Shown here: positions 32,640 to 42,779 of the stretch, one piece after another
Position numbering within the stretch: the first letter of the stretch is position 1
Layout: each line of letters starts with the position of its first letter
DNA from: Pegoplata infirma
Lineage: Eukaryota; Arthropoda; Insecta; Diptera; Anthomyiidae
Assembly: GCA_963921195.1 (NCBI GenBank)
Contig: OY992537.1
Span: 245,960,414-246,024,413, forward strand
Reading direction: 5' to 3'
Length of the DNA: 64,000 nt
Program-made: the position numbers and the translations under genes
The notes under the pieces: model-generated
The model's input: only the letters and a program-made list of their open reading frames with translations
Databases searched by the model: none
Told to the model about the DNA's origin: nothing

Positions 32640-33210
32640 ATAACCGTAAATAGTTACTGTAAAACTTTTCTGGGTGTAGGTATCATGCTGGTGATATTAT
32701 TTTCGCCATCACTTGTCGTTATTTGGTTTATTGTTGTCATAAGAACTTAAACAAAGTGCAGCGTAATAAGAGGGCTACCTATACATGGCTTGTACAAATA
32801 AAGCTAGCTACTTTCATAGTTTAAATAAAAATAAAATTGTTATTTAGTTTTTAATTAATCAATGCTGCGTTACTAATCACTTGCCACTAATTTGTTACAA
32901 TTTCCTGAAATTGCTAATTTTTGTTGCTGCATCAACGAATCTAATTAAAATTAAACAATAGCTTGCTATGCGACAGCGTCAACGACTAGAAATAATTCTC
33001 ATTCATAGTCTGTACATATGTAAATATGTTCAGTTCGGACAATAGCACCGCTAAAAACAGACCCCATTACACCATACTCTATTAATGCGTCATAATCGCA
33101 TGTGTTTGTAGTATATTGTGGGTGTGTATACGAAATTTAGATGTGTATTGTTTTAATGTACAAAAATCTGTTGAATTAAACTCAACCCTGTTAACTGAGA
33201 TGCCAAATAT
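32640..33210. other. Single-copy-looking DNA, no gene seen
   Basis: This block matches no repeat in the window and has no convincing frame. Confidence 0.35.
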
Positions 33211-33216
33211 TAACTA

Positions 33217-33387
33217 CACCCTAAAAAATTAGTCCAGTTTCCTACTATAAATTGGGTAAATTTCAACAAATTCAAAAATATACTACTATAAATTTAGTAA
33301 ATTTCCAATATTTTTAAGTAAAATTACGCAATTTGTGTTAATTTACCCAATTTATAGTAGGAAACTGAAATCATTTTAATTTGAGTG
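33217..33387. mobile_element. TA-flanked MITE subtype B, copy 1 (171 bp)
   Basis: TA, CACCCTAAAAAATTAG and then CAGTTTCCTACTATAAATTG; right end CAATTTATAGTAGGAAACTG and then TTTTAATTTGAGTG, TA. An inner pair of ACTATAAATTTAGTAAATTT words makes the element largely self-complementary. A second copy in opposite orientation is at 43618-43784. Confidence 0.85.
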
Positions 33388-33445
33388 TACTATTATGTGA
33401 ATGTGTTTTACATTCATTTATATTTATTCGATACATATTCATATA

Positions 33446-34146
33446 CAGTCAAACCCGGTTATAACGAACTCCAAGTTCGCTATAAGCGGGGTATATGTTT
33501 TTATCAACCTAGTTTTATTTCCAAAAAAAAAAAAAAATCCAATTTTGTTTTATATGATAAATAAACTACTTATTGGGAAAAAAACATTAAAAATACAAAA
33601 AAATTTTATGAAAATTAAAAAAATTGAAACAAAAATGTCCAACCTTTTGTGAGTTTGATAAACATGATTACTGCACATTAAAAAATATGTATGGAAGTTC
33701 GTTATAAAAAGGTAAATACACATGAAATTGTATTCGTGGGGCTCTAATAAGTAGTTCGTTTTAACCATAGGGGTAAAACGAAAGAGTTTCACACATGTGC
33801 ATGTATTAGTGGTAGCACGCGCATGTAACTTTTGACGTTTCATACAAAACATAAACAAACAACGAAAATACAGATGTAAAAGCTCACACGTACAGGCACA
33901 CGTATTCTAGGCAGAGAAGCTAATTTAGTAGTATTTTGTATGCGTCCATATTGAAAGTACCAAAATAAGCACTCGTGTTGCATGTCTATATGGTCTGTGG
34001 TTTTAACCGAGGATTCGTTGTAACTGAGTTCCTTATAAAAGAAGTATTTTGTGTGAAAATTGATATTAAAACGTTGGGACTTAAGAATTAGTTCTTTATA
34101 AACGAGAATTCGTTATAACCAAGTTCGTTATAACCGAGTTTGACTG
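33446..34146. mobile_element. Pogo/Tigger-like non-autonomous element, 701 bp
   Basis: TIRs CAGTCAAACCCGGTTATAAC and its inverse (ending CGAGTTTGACTG), with TA on both sides (33444-33445, 34147-34148). Repeats of AAGTTCGTTATAA type lie next to both ends. No transposase frame. Confidence 0.85.
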
Positions 34147-34313
34147 TATTTAGAAAATCTTTTTATACTTAAATTGCAAAATGCAAAAATTGACGACGGT
34201 TCTAAATAAAAAACGTTCTGAAAGCACTGTAACTGTCATTAAAAGTTATCTCAAAAAAAAAAGTTCTTGACAAATTTTTAAAGTTCAAAAAATTTATTTT
34301 TATCCGTTTTATA

Positions 34314-34565
34314 CACTCAAAAAAAACATAGGTATTCGATACTTAAAATTTAACTAACGAACTATTTAGTCCAAAAGGACCTAGTGCATTGGTTATCAAT
34401 ACTAAAATTTGCTACTAATATTATTTATAACCAGTAAAAATTACTAATTTTAGTACTTTCAATGATACTAAAAAACGACTGTACTATTGGTAATTAGTAA
34501 CTTATTAGTAGATTCGGGGTTCAAAATCACTTACTAAAACTTATACTGTCGAATTTTTTTGAGTG
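34314..34565. mobile_element. TA-flanked MITE subtype A, copy 2
   Basis: CACTCAAAAAAAACATAGG to TCGAATTTTTTTGAGTG, TA flanks. Collinear with 8391-8618 and 34694-34926 but more diverged. Confidence 0.85.
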
Positions 34566-34693
34566 TAGTAAAAAAAATCATTAAAATACTATATATGGTT
34601 TGAATTGAAAAAAGTGTGAAAGAAAAATTAAATTTTTCTAAAAATTTTGGTTGTTTTTATTAGTTTCATATAATCAAGTTATTATAATCTTTA

Positions 34694-34926
34694 CACCCAA
34701 AAAAAAAAAAACGTGGGTATTCAATACTAAAAATTTAACTAATTTTAGTCCAAAAGGACCTAGTGCAGAAATTGGTAACTAATACTAAAATGTTTAACTA
34801 ATATTAGTCAAAACCAATAAAAATTACTAATTTTAGTACTTTGAAGATACTAAAATTAGTAACTAATTAGTAGATTTTGGTACAATATCACTTACTAAAC
34901 CTTTTACTGTAGAATTATTTTGAGTG
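34694..34926. mobile_element. TA-flanked MITE subtype A, copy 3
   Basis: CACCCAAAAAAAAAAAAACG to GAATTATTTTGAGTG, TA flanks. Closest to the copy at 8391-8618; the two differ at few positions, suggesting relatively recent amplification. Confidence 0.85.
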
Positions 34927-35164
34927 TAGAAAACTTGAAGTGTCAAATTTATTAAGTTAATAGTCAAATTTCAAATAATATATGGGGCAAAATGCGTCAA
35001 CGGTCCACACCAAAAAAAAAACAAATGCTGTCCGATTTGAGTATAATGTTGGCAAAATATTTGGATAATGATAGGTAGTCTTAATTACGAAAACAACATT
35101 TTTTCATGAAATATTGACAGAGTTGCAGGTTTGTGAAAGCTTTGATGTTTTTGAAAAGAACATA

Positions 35165-35600
35165 CAGTGGAATAAAAAAGTATTCGGACACTCATAACCT
35201 TAATTTCTTTCATTAAATTTGGTGGTTAAATTCCATTAACTTTCAGAATGTGTTGGTACCATTTAAAAAATGCTTTTTCATACTTTAAGAATCAGTTGTT
35301 CTTGAATCAAAATGATGACTTAGTTTTTTGAATAACAGCGTAGACTAAAATATCTTGTAAAATCACCTCAAAAAGAACTAGGACACTCATTAAATTCTTC
35401 CAGATTCAGCTTAATTCTAAATAAAATTAAAATGGTAAATGGCTTAATTCTATCCTGGTGTTACTAATTGTTAACATCCATGTCAGTTAAGCCAACATTT
35501 TTGTATATTTTAAGCGAATTCATCTAAAATCACTTAAAATAAGCGTTTTGACGGTAAAATGCTCAATAATTTTTAACTAGATGTTACTAAAAGAGTAAAT
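35165..35600 (+). mobile_element. Tc1-like 5' terminus, truncated
   Basis: TA (35163-35164) is followed by CAGTGGAATAAAAAAGTATT and CGGACACTC, a typical Tc1-type terminus. GGACACTCATTAAA recurs at 35391. No transposase motif or right end was found. Confidence 0.5.
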
Positions 35601-35852
35601 GCAAATGTAGTTTTGTCGCTTTTCACTAAGCCTATTGGAACGCTTGACATTTTTTGAAATTTCGTTTTTTTTGTAATGGTACACAGAAAGAATTTGAAAA
35701 CGAAAGTTAATCAACAAAAACGCGGATTCAATTAATTTTTTAATTGAAACTCCTCCGATAAAGAAAATTGTTATATCAATCATCAAATTGTAGGCGATTA
35801 ATTGATTTTTATTTAAATTAATCATTTTTTTGATTTTGATCAAAAATTTGAT

Positions 35853-35888
<36 letters not shown>

Positions 35889-36021
35889 AATAGTTTTGAT
35901 CACATGATCAATTATTTTTATTTATTCTTTCTATTTATTTACATCTCATTTTTAATAAATTCCACCTAACCGAGAACTGGTAACAATGACCGTCGTCTCG
36001 TTGTAGCGAAAAAAACCAAGG

Positions 36022-36093
36022 GTTCTGGTGGGAATCGAACCCACGACCCCCACGTTGAAAGGCTAGCACGCTACCAACTAGCCTACGGGGGCC
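36022..36093 (-). repeat. tRNA-derived SINE head or tRNA pseudogene
   Basis: On the minus strand GGCCCCCGTAGGCTAGTTGG supplies an A-box-like stretch and GTGGGTTCGATTCCCAC a perfect T-arm with canonical B box. The anticodon loop reads CTTTCAA (TTC, Glu-type), but the acceptor stem pairs at only about three of seven positions and the anticodon stem is broken. A functional tRNA is unlikely. The surrounding 35935-36097 behaves as an insertion in the MITE. Confidence 0.55.
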
Positions 36094-36250
36094 CCCTAAA
36101 TAAATAAATTTTTTATTTAAAGTCAATTAAAATAATGATTGATTTAACAAATGAATTTCAAGCTTATGGAAAAATTATGGTGAAATTCATATTTTTTGCT
36201 TTCCAATATGTTGCCGACAATAAAAAAAGTAAAACCCTATTGTAAAGTAT

Positions 36251-36513
36251 GTCCCAATTTATACAGGGCAATTTTAATTGCCGCAATTCTTAGTTTATAG
36301 GAGAGAGAGGTGAGAGGAATGGAAAGGGGAAAAAACTTGCTCGTACTGGCAATTCGTTTTGTTTTTTCATTCGCAACTCTCAATCTGTAGAGTATTTTCA
36401 CATTTCTTTTTGGAATTGCCGAACAGAATTGCCAGTGTGTGAACATAAACGGCAAGTTCAAAAGAGAAACACAAAAATTGCCGCAATTAAAATTGCCTGT
36501 TGTGAATTAGGAC
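36251..36513. mobile_element. Small TIR element, GTCCYAATT ends, 263 bp
   Basis: GTCCCAATTTATACAGGGCA and AATTTTAATTGCCGCAATT at the left are matched inverted by AATTGCCGCAATTAAAATT and GAATTAGGAC at the right. The central part is less AT-rich. It is nested in the MITE 35682-36699; the sister copy at 3258 lacks it. Confidence 0.7.
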
Positions 36514-36704
36514 TATGTTTGTTTTTGAATTAATGTATTCAAATAAATTGTAGCGAATAAAAATCTGGTATGTTGAAAATTTGTAATTTGATAGTTAAAG
36601 AAAATAACAAAAATGTTTATCAAAACAATAATTGACTCATTTAAATTTTGTTGATCAATAGATTTAATTGAAATATTTTAGCCAATAATTTTTTGTGTGT
36701 ATGT

Positions 36705-37372
36705 ATGATACTTTTTGAGAAATCAATTTTTTAGGAGTATATAACTCTCAAACTGTACTGAAATTTATAAAATTTATTATGTTTCGGTCTTCATTTTAAT
36801 TTTCATTTTAAAAAGTATCGTAATAAAACATTAGAGGAAACTTTTTAATTTCCATCCTTTAAATGCCAAGTTACAAGCTAAAAATGTTGCTAAAATGGAT
36901 ATATGTATTTATATACATTTGTATAAAGATGTCCTATTTTTGCAGGAAGACAATAAAATGTAAATTGTGACTGTTAAAAACGGACGATATTTTTTTTATA
37001 GAAAAACAGCTACATTAGCAAAAAAATTTGTTTAATTTCTAAATAAAAATCCCTTGATTAAACAAATTGCAAAGTTTTCATTAACATTAAAAATAATCGC
37101 TATAATCATGAAAGAAACTTTTCTTTCAATTTACTTTTTGATAATTTGGTACAGTTACCAAAAGGATTGAGAATTGCTGTATTATAAAGAATCCAGAAAA
37201 CATAAATTCCTTCAGATATAAGTAAGCTTAATTTCAATTTACATAACAACTTCTTCGATGATGAGTGTTCCAATTTTTACTTCTTCGAACATTTTCACGT
37301 ACATTACTTATTTTTTTTTGTATATATTTCCTTCTTTTTCATCTATACACGATACTTAACATACATGAATAT
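36705..37372. other. AT-rich DNA, no gene seen
   Basis: No repeat partner or convincing frame. Confidence 0.35.
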
Positions 37373-37377
37373 TAGGG

Positions 37378-37670
37378 TGGCACGAAAAATGACGTCTGTT
37401 GAATTTCGTCAAATGCAAGGAAACTAACAATAAGTATTTATTCCTGATAGTCTAAAATTTTAGACAGATCGGATAGTTTTAACCTGTACCGCTGGGTCTT
37501 GAAAAGTTTTTTTTTCATACAATGCAATTTTTTTCTGATTTTGCTATAAATAGACCTCTAGATTCCAAAGCTATCATCTCAACTTTTCTAACGCGTACCG
37601 GTTTTGGAATATTCGCGTTTTAAATTCAACTCTACTGTTACGCACTTGTATTCTTAGTATTCTTTATAAG
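37378..37670 (+). mobile_element. Truncated GGGTGGCAC element
   Basis: GGGTGGCACGAAAAATGAC and the following TCTAAAATTTTAGACAGATCGG and AACCTGTACCGCTGGGTC parallel 3025-3165. The right end is absent or displaced by the next element. Confidence 0.6.
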
Positions 37671-37870
37671 TTATACATTAGAGTGGGGCGATTTGAACAT
37701 CTTAATAGGCCCTTCGCGTTTCTGATTCTTGGGATTGTTTTGAGCAAAAAAGTCCATTAGACCATATGTCTACGGTGAAAATCGAGCTTCCACTTTTTGA
37801 CTTGAAGTTTTTTCTCAGACTTAATTTTTTTGAAAAATTTGCAAATTTTCTTTGGCTCATATTTCGTAAA

Positions 37871-38140
37871 CTATTTGAAATTTTGACTTATTTTCGAAAG
37901 TAAAATTGTAGCTAGTAGCTGGACATGACGCTCCGTACCTTGAATATGACAAGGTATTAGTGAGTCTGGAAATGGTAGATCTTCATCATCTACACATTCG
38001 AGGTATTGTTGTAAATGCTCATACGGAATTTTCCCGGTAAATGGCGGTTCAAATATCAATGCTTTGTCCTCTAAATCGATCATGTGAACGTAATGCGTAC
38101 AATCAAAATTGATGTTTGGTTTTACATATTCGCGAAGCTC
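37871..38140 (-). pseudogene. Transposon protein fragment A (inverted part)
   Basis: Minus-strand frame with good amino-acid composition: T-H-Y-V-H-M-I-D-L-E-D, E-P-P-F-T-G-K-I-P-Y-E-H-L, then D-S-L-I-P-C-H-I-Q-G-T-E-R-H-V-Q-L-L-A. The P-C-H-x-Q-x-x-E-R block also occurs on the plus strand at 38146-38190, and DNA around both is an inverted repeat of about 55 bp. The frame stays open upstream to 38383, but that portion is the antisense of fragment B and should not be read as protein. I recall similar P-C-H-x-Q-x-x-E-R blocks in unclassified arthropod transposon proteins but cannot verify this. Confidence 0.5.
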
Positions 38141-38142
38141 AG

Positions 38143-38310
38143 TTAATACCTTGTCATATTCAAGGTACAGAGCGTTATGTCCAGCTACTAGCTGGTGTTG
38201 CAAAGCGCTCAATCGACAAAAACCGTGAAGGTATAATGGCATCTGTATCTGAAGGCCGAAAGAAAGCGTCTCGTATGGAATCTCGAAAAGATTTGGAAGG
38301 CAATCTTTGA
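38143..38310 (+). pseudogene. Transposon protein fragment B (C-terminal part)
   Basis: Plus-strand frame L-I-P-C-H-I-Q-G-T-E-R-Y-V-Q-L-L-A-G-V, then a basic stretch with R-E-G-I-M-A-S, S-R-M-E-S-R-K and a stop at 38310. It overlaps fragment A at the P-C-H-x-Q block, as if one ancestral reading frame had been folded by an inversion or a hairpin duplication. Not functional as it stands. Confidence 0.5.
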
Positions 38311-38451
38311 CTGAAAAATACACTGAATTGGAATTTTCGATGTGAAATCGTTTAAAACAATAATTGTTTTCTTCTTCATTCATACCTTGTCTCTACCAAA
38401 AAAATTACTTTGTACTTTAAATGAATTTCTCATAATTTTCAAAATAAATAT

Positions 38452-38672
38452 TGTGCTCGATTCTGGAATACGATATCACCATTCACCTAATTTTTAAAAA
38501 TTTTATATTCTTTCGAATTTTAAGATCTTAAATTTTCGTTCTTGTAACAATTAAATATCTAGTTAATATCTTTAATTATTACAAAAAAATTTAAAAATCT
38601 TAAAACTCGAAAGAATATCATATTTATAAACATTAGGTGAATGGTGAAATCGCATTCCAGAATCGAGCACAT
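38452..38672. repeat. Hairpin with about 95-bp arms
   Basis: TGTGCTCGATTCTGGAAT, then CACCATTCACCTAAT at the left recur inverted as ATTAGGTGAATGGTG, then ATTCCAGAATCGAGCACA at the right. TTCTTTCGAATTTTAAGAT-type sequence lies inside. It may be the core of the foldback element or an inserted hairpin MITE. Confidence 0.7.
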
Positions 38673-39445
38673 TGAACAAAACAAAAAAAAAAAACATTAT
38701 ATTTTTGGATAAAAAAAGTGGAAACAAAAGAAATAGAAAATTTTTATGATTTTCCGCTATGAACAACTGAAAATGGTAATTAATCAATATTTTCACGAAA
38801 AATTTGCAAGGCTAAAACTGCCTGAAGGAACGTTCCAATGCTTTTGCGATGTACTAGAGAGTTCTTAGCTATTGTCTTGGCTACAATTTTTGTCTTAGTA
38901 TTGGATCAAAAATCTCAATTGTTTGGCTGTTATAGGCCAAAATATCCAAAAAAAATCGTGACAAAAAGTGGTAAATTTTCTACATTTTCGACTTTTTGAC
39001 CATGAAAACGAAGTTTTTTCTAAGTAATTTGTTCAAAGAAATTGTAGCCAGAGACAATAATAATTGAAAATAAGTCAAAATTTCAAATAGTTTACGAAAT
39101 ATGAGCAAAAGAAAATTTGCAAATTTTCCAAAAAAATAAAGTCTGAGAAAAAACTTTAAGTCAAAAAGTAGAATCTCGATTTTCACCGTAGACATATGGT
39201 CTAGTGGAATGTTTTGCTCAAAACAATCCAAAGAATCAGAATCGTAAAGCGCCCATTAAGATTTTTTTCCTTCCATACTAATCGATACCTTCTTACGAGA
39301 AGGGAATGCCGAGCTCTGACTGGGATAATTGTCTGAATATTGGACTTACTTCAGACGCTAGTTGTAAAAGATGCGCTTCACCAGGAGTAGATGAAACGAT
39401 AGAACACATACTTTGTCACTGCCCAGCTGTGACAAGGAGTCGCCG

Positions 39446-41402
39446 CACTGTGGTCAATATTTTGAGATAGCGGCCAAAACTCCTTTTGGTTTTTGTTCTC
39501 CGATTTTTAAGTTATTAGACTTATATGAAAGTAGACAGTAGTAAACCTCGGGAGCCAAAAAATTAGAACTCTATTTCAATTATTTCACTGAGAACAGGGT
39601 GGTCCAAAATGGGATTTTTCAGAATTTAGTAAATTTATGATATTTTTAGTTAATTTTTAAAGTTTAAATGATCATAACTTTTTTGTTTTTCAAGATTTTT
39701 GGACGAAATAAATTTTGTGTTGTAACTTAACTTAATTCCTATTACTGGTAAAAAAATTGAAGCTCTACTGTTTTCAGAACAATTTAAATATTTTTTTTAA
39801 AAAAGGTCAAATTTCTCATAAATTTCCTACTTCATAGAGCACAACTCCTGTGAGTCAAGCTGAGTCAAAACACAAATTTACTATTTTGTAGTCCTAACTC
39901 TCCCCTACATTCCTATATATACATGTCCATGCATCGGGGCTGCACTTTTTGAGCTACAGCAATTTTTCTGACCCAAGGTAAGATATTCGGTACAAATGCA
40001 CGTCATATTTTTTGAGAAGTTATTTTTATGTGAAAGTGGCTATTATGCATATATTTTGATGAAATTTTGTACAAGAGTTCTTATTGACCCAAAAAATAAT
40101 TCTGTTGAAATTAGGAGAAGTTGGCCCATATTTGGACCTAGTCCACATAGAAGGGTGTATCAAAATTTTGACAAAAATGACAATAGAACTCTCAAATTAT
40201 GTGGTATCTGGCAATTCATTTGGAAAAGGTAAAAAATGATTTTATTACCATCTAATATTACATAACTTAAATACCTGATAATTGCAAATAAATTTAAAAC
40301 CAATGGAAATAACCTGTGGATCCTTGGACCTATCAAAAAGACCTATCCTTGGACCTATCAAAAGGACCTACCCTTTTACATATCAAAAGGACCTATCCTT
40401 GAACCTATCAAAAGGATCTATCCTTGGTCCTATCAAAAGGACCTATCAGAAGGACCTATCCTTGGACCTATCAAAAGGACCTATCCTTTGATCTATCAAA
40501 AGGACCTATCCTTGGACCTATCAAAAGGACCTATACTAGGACCCATCAAAAGAACCTATCCTTGGACCTATCAAAATGACCTATCCTAGGACCAGTCAAA
40601 AGGACCTATCCTTGAACCTATCAAAAGGACCTATCCTTGGACCTATCAAAAAGACTTATCCTTGGACCTATTAAAAGGACCTATCCTTTTACATATCAAA
40701 AGGACCTATCCTAGGACCTATCAAAAGGACCTATCCTTTTACATATCAAAAGGACCTATCCTTGAACCTATCAGAAGGACCTATCAAAAGGACCTATCCT
40801 AGGACCTATCAAAAGGACCTATCCTTGGACTTATGAAAAGGACCTATCCTTGGACCAATCAAAAGGACCTATCCTAGGACCTATCAAAATTACCTATCCT
40901 TGGACCTATCAAAAGGACCTATCCTAGGACCTATCAAAAGGACCTATCAAAAGGACCTATCCTAGGACCTATCAAAAGGACATATCCCTGGACCTATCAA
41001 AAGCACCTATCCTAGGACCTATCAAAAGGACAAAGGACCTGTGAATATTGAGACTAAATAAATATCAGTGGCAAAATGTTGGCATTTTCTGACCAAAATT
41101 AAGTTTAGGAATAATAAATAAGTATTGGTTGTAAAATACGATTGAAGAAAATAAGAAATTATAAAAAAAATACCTATTTAAAATGTCAAAATATTCAACT
41201 TTTACATGGAAACTCAACAAAAAATTAAAATGCATTTTTAACTCCACATTACTTACGTTCCTATCAGTCGATTTTTACGTTTGAACACGCAAATTGAAGC
41301 TTAAAGTCCCTCCTATTGAACAAAACAAATTGCGTAAAAAAATACCAATCCGGTCAAAAGTTATAGAGTTTTGACCGCTATCTCGCGAAATTGACCACTG
41401 TG
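39446..41402. mobile_element. Transib-like non-autonomous element, 1957 bp
   Basis: The left end CACTGTGGTCAATATTTTGA and right end (inverse reading) CACAGTGGTCAATTTCGCGA are inverted repeats that stay similar for about 38 bp (GAGATAGCGG, CAAAACTC). The flanking duplication is exactly five bases, CGCCG (39441-39445, 41403-41407). The empty site is confirmed by the related LINE at 49478. Five-base GC-rich duplications with CAC-type termini characterise Transib; one end contains CACAGTG, identical to the V(D)J recombination heptamer. No RAG1-like transposase frame is seen. Much of the interior is a 25-bp satellite. CACTA/EnSpm (3-bp duplication) and Chapaev (4-bp) are less consistent alternatives. 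Confidence 0.65.
40317..41040 (+). repeat. 25-bp satellite array, about 29 units
   Basis: Unit AGGACCTATCCTTGGACCTATCAAA (alternating 12- and 13-base half-units AGGACCTATCCT and AGGACCTATCAAA, or with CTAGG in place of TTGG). Some units are only the half-unit. It lies wholly inside the Transib-like element. The array is open on the plus strand in places but encodes only periodic peptides. Confidence 0.9.
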
Positions 41403-41639
41403 CGCCGATCCATTACCGGTCAGATAAGTTTCGGTACTTTGGAGGATATAACGCAAATGGATCTTAGGATATTGAAAAGATTCGCAATGACTTTGAACGT
41501 GTTTAACTTGCACCGCTAGCGGAAAAAAAGTTTTGTGGTACCGCTATGGACCAAGAGGTATATGCGAGGTGTCAATCGGACACCGCCACCCTAACCTAAC
41601 CTAACCTACTAATCGCCCCACCCTATTATACATATAAAA

Positions 41640-42080
41640 TTTTCAAACGCGGATTAAAAAAAAAAATGAATTTCGGATGATATATAATTCTATATAAAAT
41701 AGAGTTCTATTTTGTGAAAACTTCGTAAGAATACGTAACAGTAGAGCCCCAAAATATGCTACGTGTATTTTTTTTCACTTTTTAACAGCAATTACCTTAA
41801 AAACGGTAGTTGCTAAAAAAATTTGGATGACAGATTTGGAATCAGGAGACCAACATCAAAAAGAATCAGATTTACGGAAATGTTTTTGGTGTCGAACAGT
41901 GAAATTAAAATGAAAAAATTTAAAAAATATTTTTAAATTATTCAAAAAAAATTGTTTGAGTTTCAACTTTTGCCACCTAGATGGCAAAATGTAGAGTTTT
42001 AAGACTAAACAAAAATTTAGCCAGCACTCGCCTAAATTTAAAAAAAAAAAAGCAATTTGTCGGGCTACCCTAACGTACAT
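41640..42080. repeat. Dispersed-repeat fragment ending GGGCTACCCTAAC
   Basis: GATGACAGATTTGGAATCAGGAGAC at 41826 and GGTGTCGAACAGTG at 41890 parallel 31165-31250 (TTAGAAATCAGGAGAC, GGTGCCGACCAGTG). The right end at 42059-42074 (CGGGCTACCCTAAC) is of the TA-GGGT type. No partner terminus found. Confidence 0.45.
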
Positions 42081-42362
42081 ATATGTATTATGGAATAATG
42101 ATAATATGTATATCGATTATATTCAGTGCTAAATTCACCTTTCACATCCATACATATTGGTAATGGGTTGAGTTTGGTAAGGATAAATATGAATGTGTCG
42201 CAACGTTTGTGAAATATCACAAATCCTTAACGGAACTTCACATTAGTTTTCAGATTTGTATAGAAGAGAGGTGACTTATAAAAGAAAACCCTCAAGGAGA
42301 TTGCCCATAAAAAATACATAAAGATAACGATTTACTTCGTTGGTGTTTGTATTTAGGTAGAA

Positions 42363-42743
42363 ACAGAACAAGCACGGCACGGGGGACGGTTGCCGTTGCC
42401 GGAGAATATAGGCCCAAAACAATGACGGGGGACGGCGACGGCAAAAAATGTCATTTGTTTGTTCAGTGGTGCCAACTTTTAATAAATTTAGAGTAATTTT
42501 ACGGAAAAAAATCGCTTATCACATAGTCAATGTGATTAAGTTGGCACTACTGTACGTTTGTTACACCATTGTGAATGAAAAAATTAAAAATTGTTGTGAA
42601 AATGCGGCAACCCTGGAGTGTGAGAGGGAGGGAGATTGAGAGAACCCGGAGATAAAATAAAATAAGTTTTAATTTTTTGTCGTGCCGGTCACGGTTTTTA
42701 ACTGTCAAATCGTATGGAAAAAGTCGTGCCGGGCTTGTTCTGT
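42363..42743. mobile_element. GC-rich TIR element, 381 bp
   Basis: Left end ACAGAACAAGCACGGCACG, right end CGTGCCGGGCTTGTTCTGT, one mismatch in 18. Weaker matching may extend to 42355 and 42751 (AGGT/ACCT). The left subterminal part is strikingly GC-rich for this region (GGGGGACGGTTGCCGTTGCC). No clear target duplication; superfamily unassigned. Confidence 0.65.
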
Positions 42744-42779
42744 TCAGACCTTTTGTTGTGCTGTGTTGTGTTGTTTGAT

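Larger units (their letters stand above)
35682..36699. mobile_element. TA-flanked MITE, CACAGAAA family, copy 2, with two insertions
   Basis: TA, CACAGAAAGAATTTG to AATTTTTTGTGTG, TA. Collinear with 3258-3731. It is interrupted by a tRNA-like SINE segment (about 35935-36097) and by a small TIR element (36251-36513). Confidence 0.8.
39285..41606 (+). mobile_element. 5'-truncated LINE (non-LTR retrotransposon), copy 1
   Basis: Flanked by TACTAATCG on both sides (39276-39284, 41607-41615), it runs on the plus strand and ends in CCCTAACCTAACCTAACC, a short (CTAAC)n tail. It encodes the C-terminal zinc-knuckle region of a LINE ORF2: C-K-R-C, about ten residues, then E-H-I-L-C-H-C-P-A-V-T-R. The copy is split by the Transib-like insertion 39446-41402. 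The intact sequence across the insertion point is visible in the sister copy at about 49478. Family: RNase-H-bearing group (see 49070), not named further. Confidence 0.8.
37681..41623. mobile_element. Foldback DNA element, GGGTGGGGCGATT ends, host of a nested set
   Basis: Left end GAGTGGGGCGATTTG after TA (37679-37680). The right end is found as the inverse at 41611-41623 (AATCGCCCCACCC) followed by TA, beyond a LINE insertion. About 210-bp inverted arms lie at 37690-37905 and 39062-39270 (ACCATATGTCTACGGTGAAA against TTTCACCGTAGACATATGGT). Between them are transposon-protein fragments and a second hairpin. Removing the LINE restores an element of about 1.6 kb. Confidence 0.75.

Noticed and set aside
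36022..36093. Functional tRNA-Glu gene
   Set aside because: Good T-arm and loop, but acceptor stem mostly unpaired and anticodon stem broken.
38141..38383. N-terminal half of the 170-codon minus-strand frame as protein
   Set aside because: It is the antisense of the plus-strand fragment ending at 38310, which carries the recognisable C-terminal motif; the open frame is a by-product of an inverted repeat.
40282..40491. Proline/lysine/leucine periodic frame as a repeat protein
   Set aside because: It is the 25-bp satellite read in one open frame; the frame is lost as soon as half-units change the phase.
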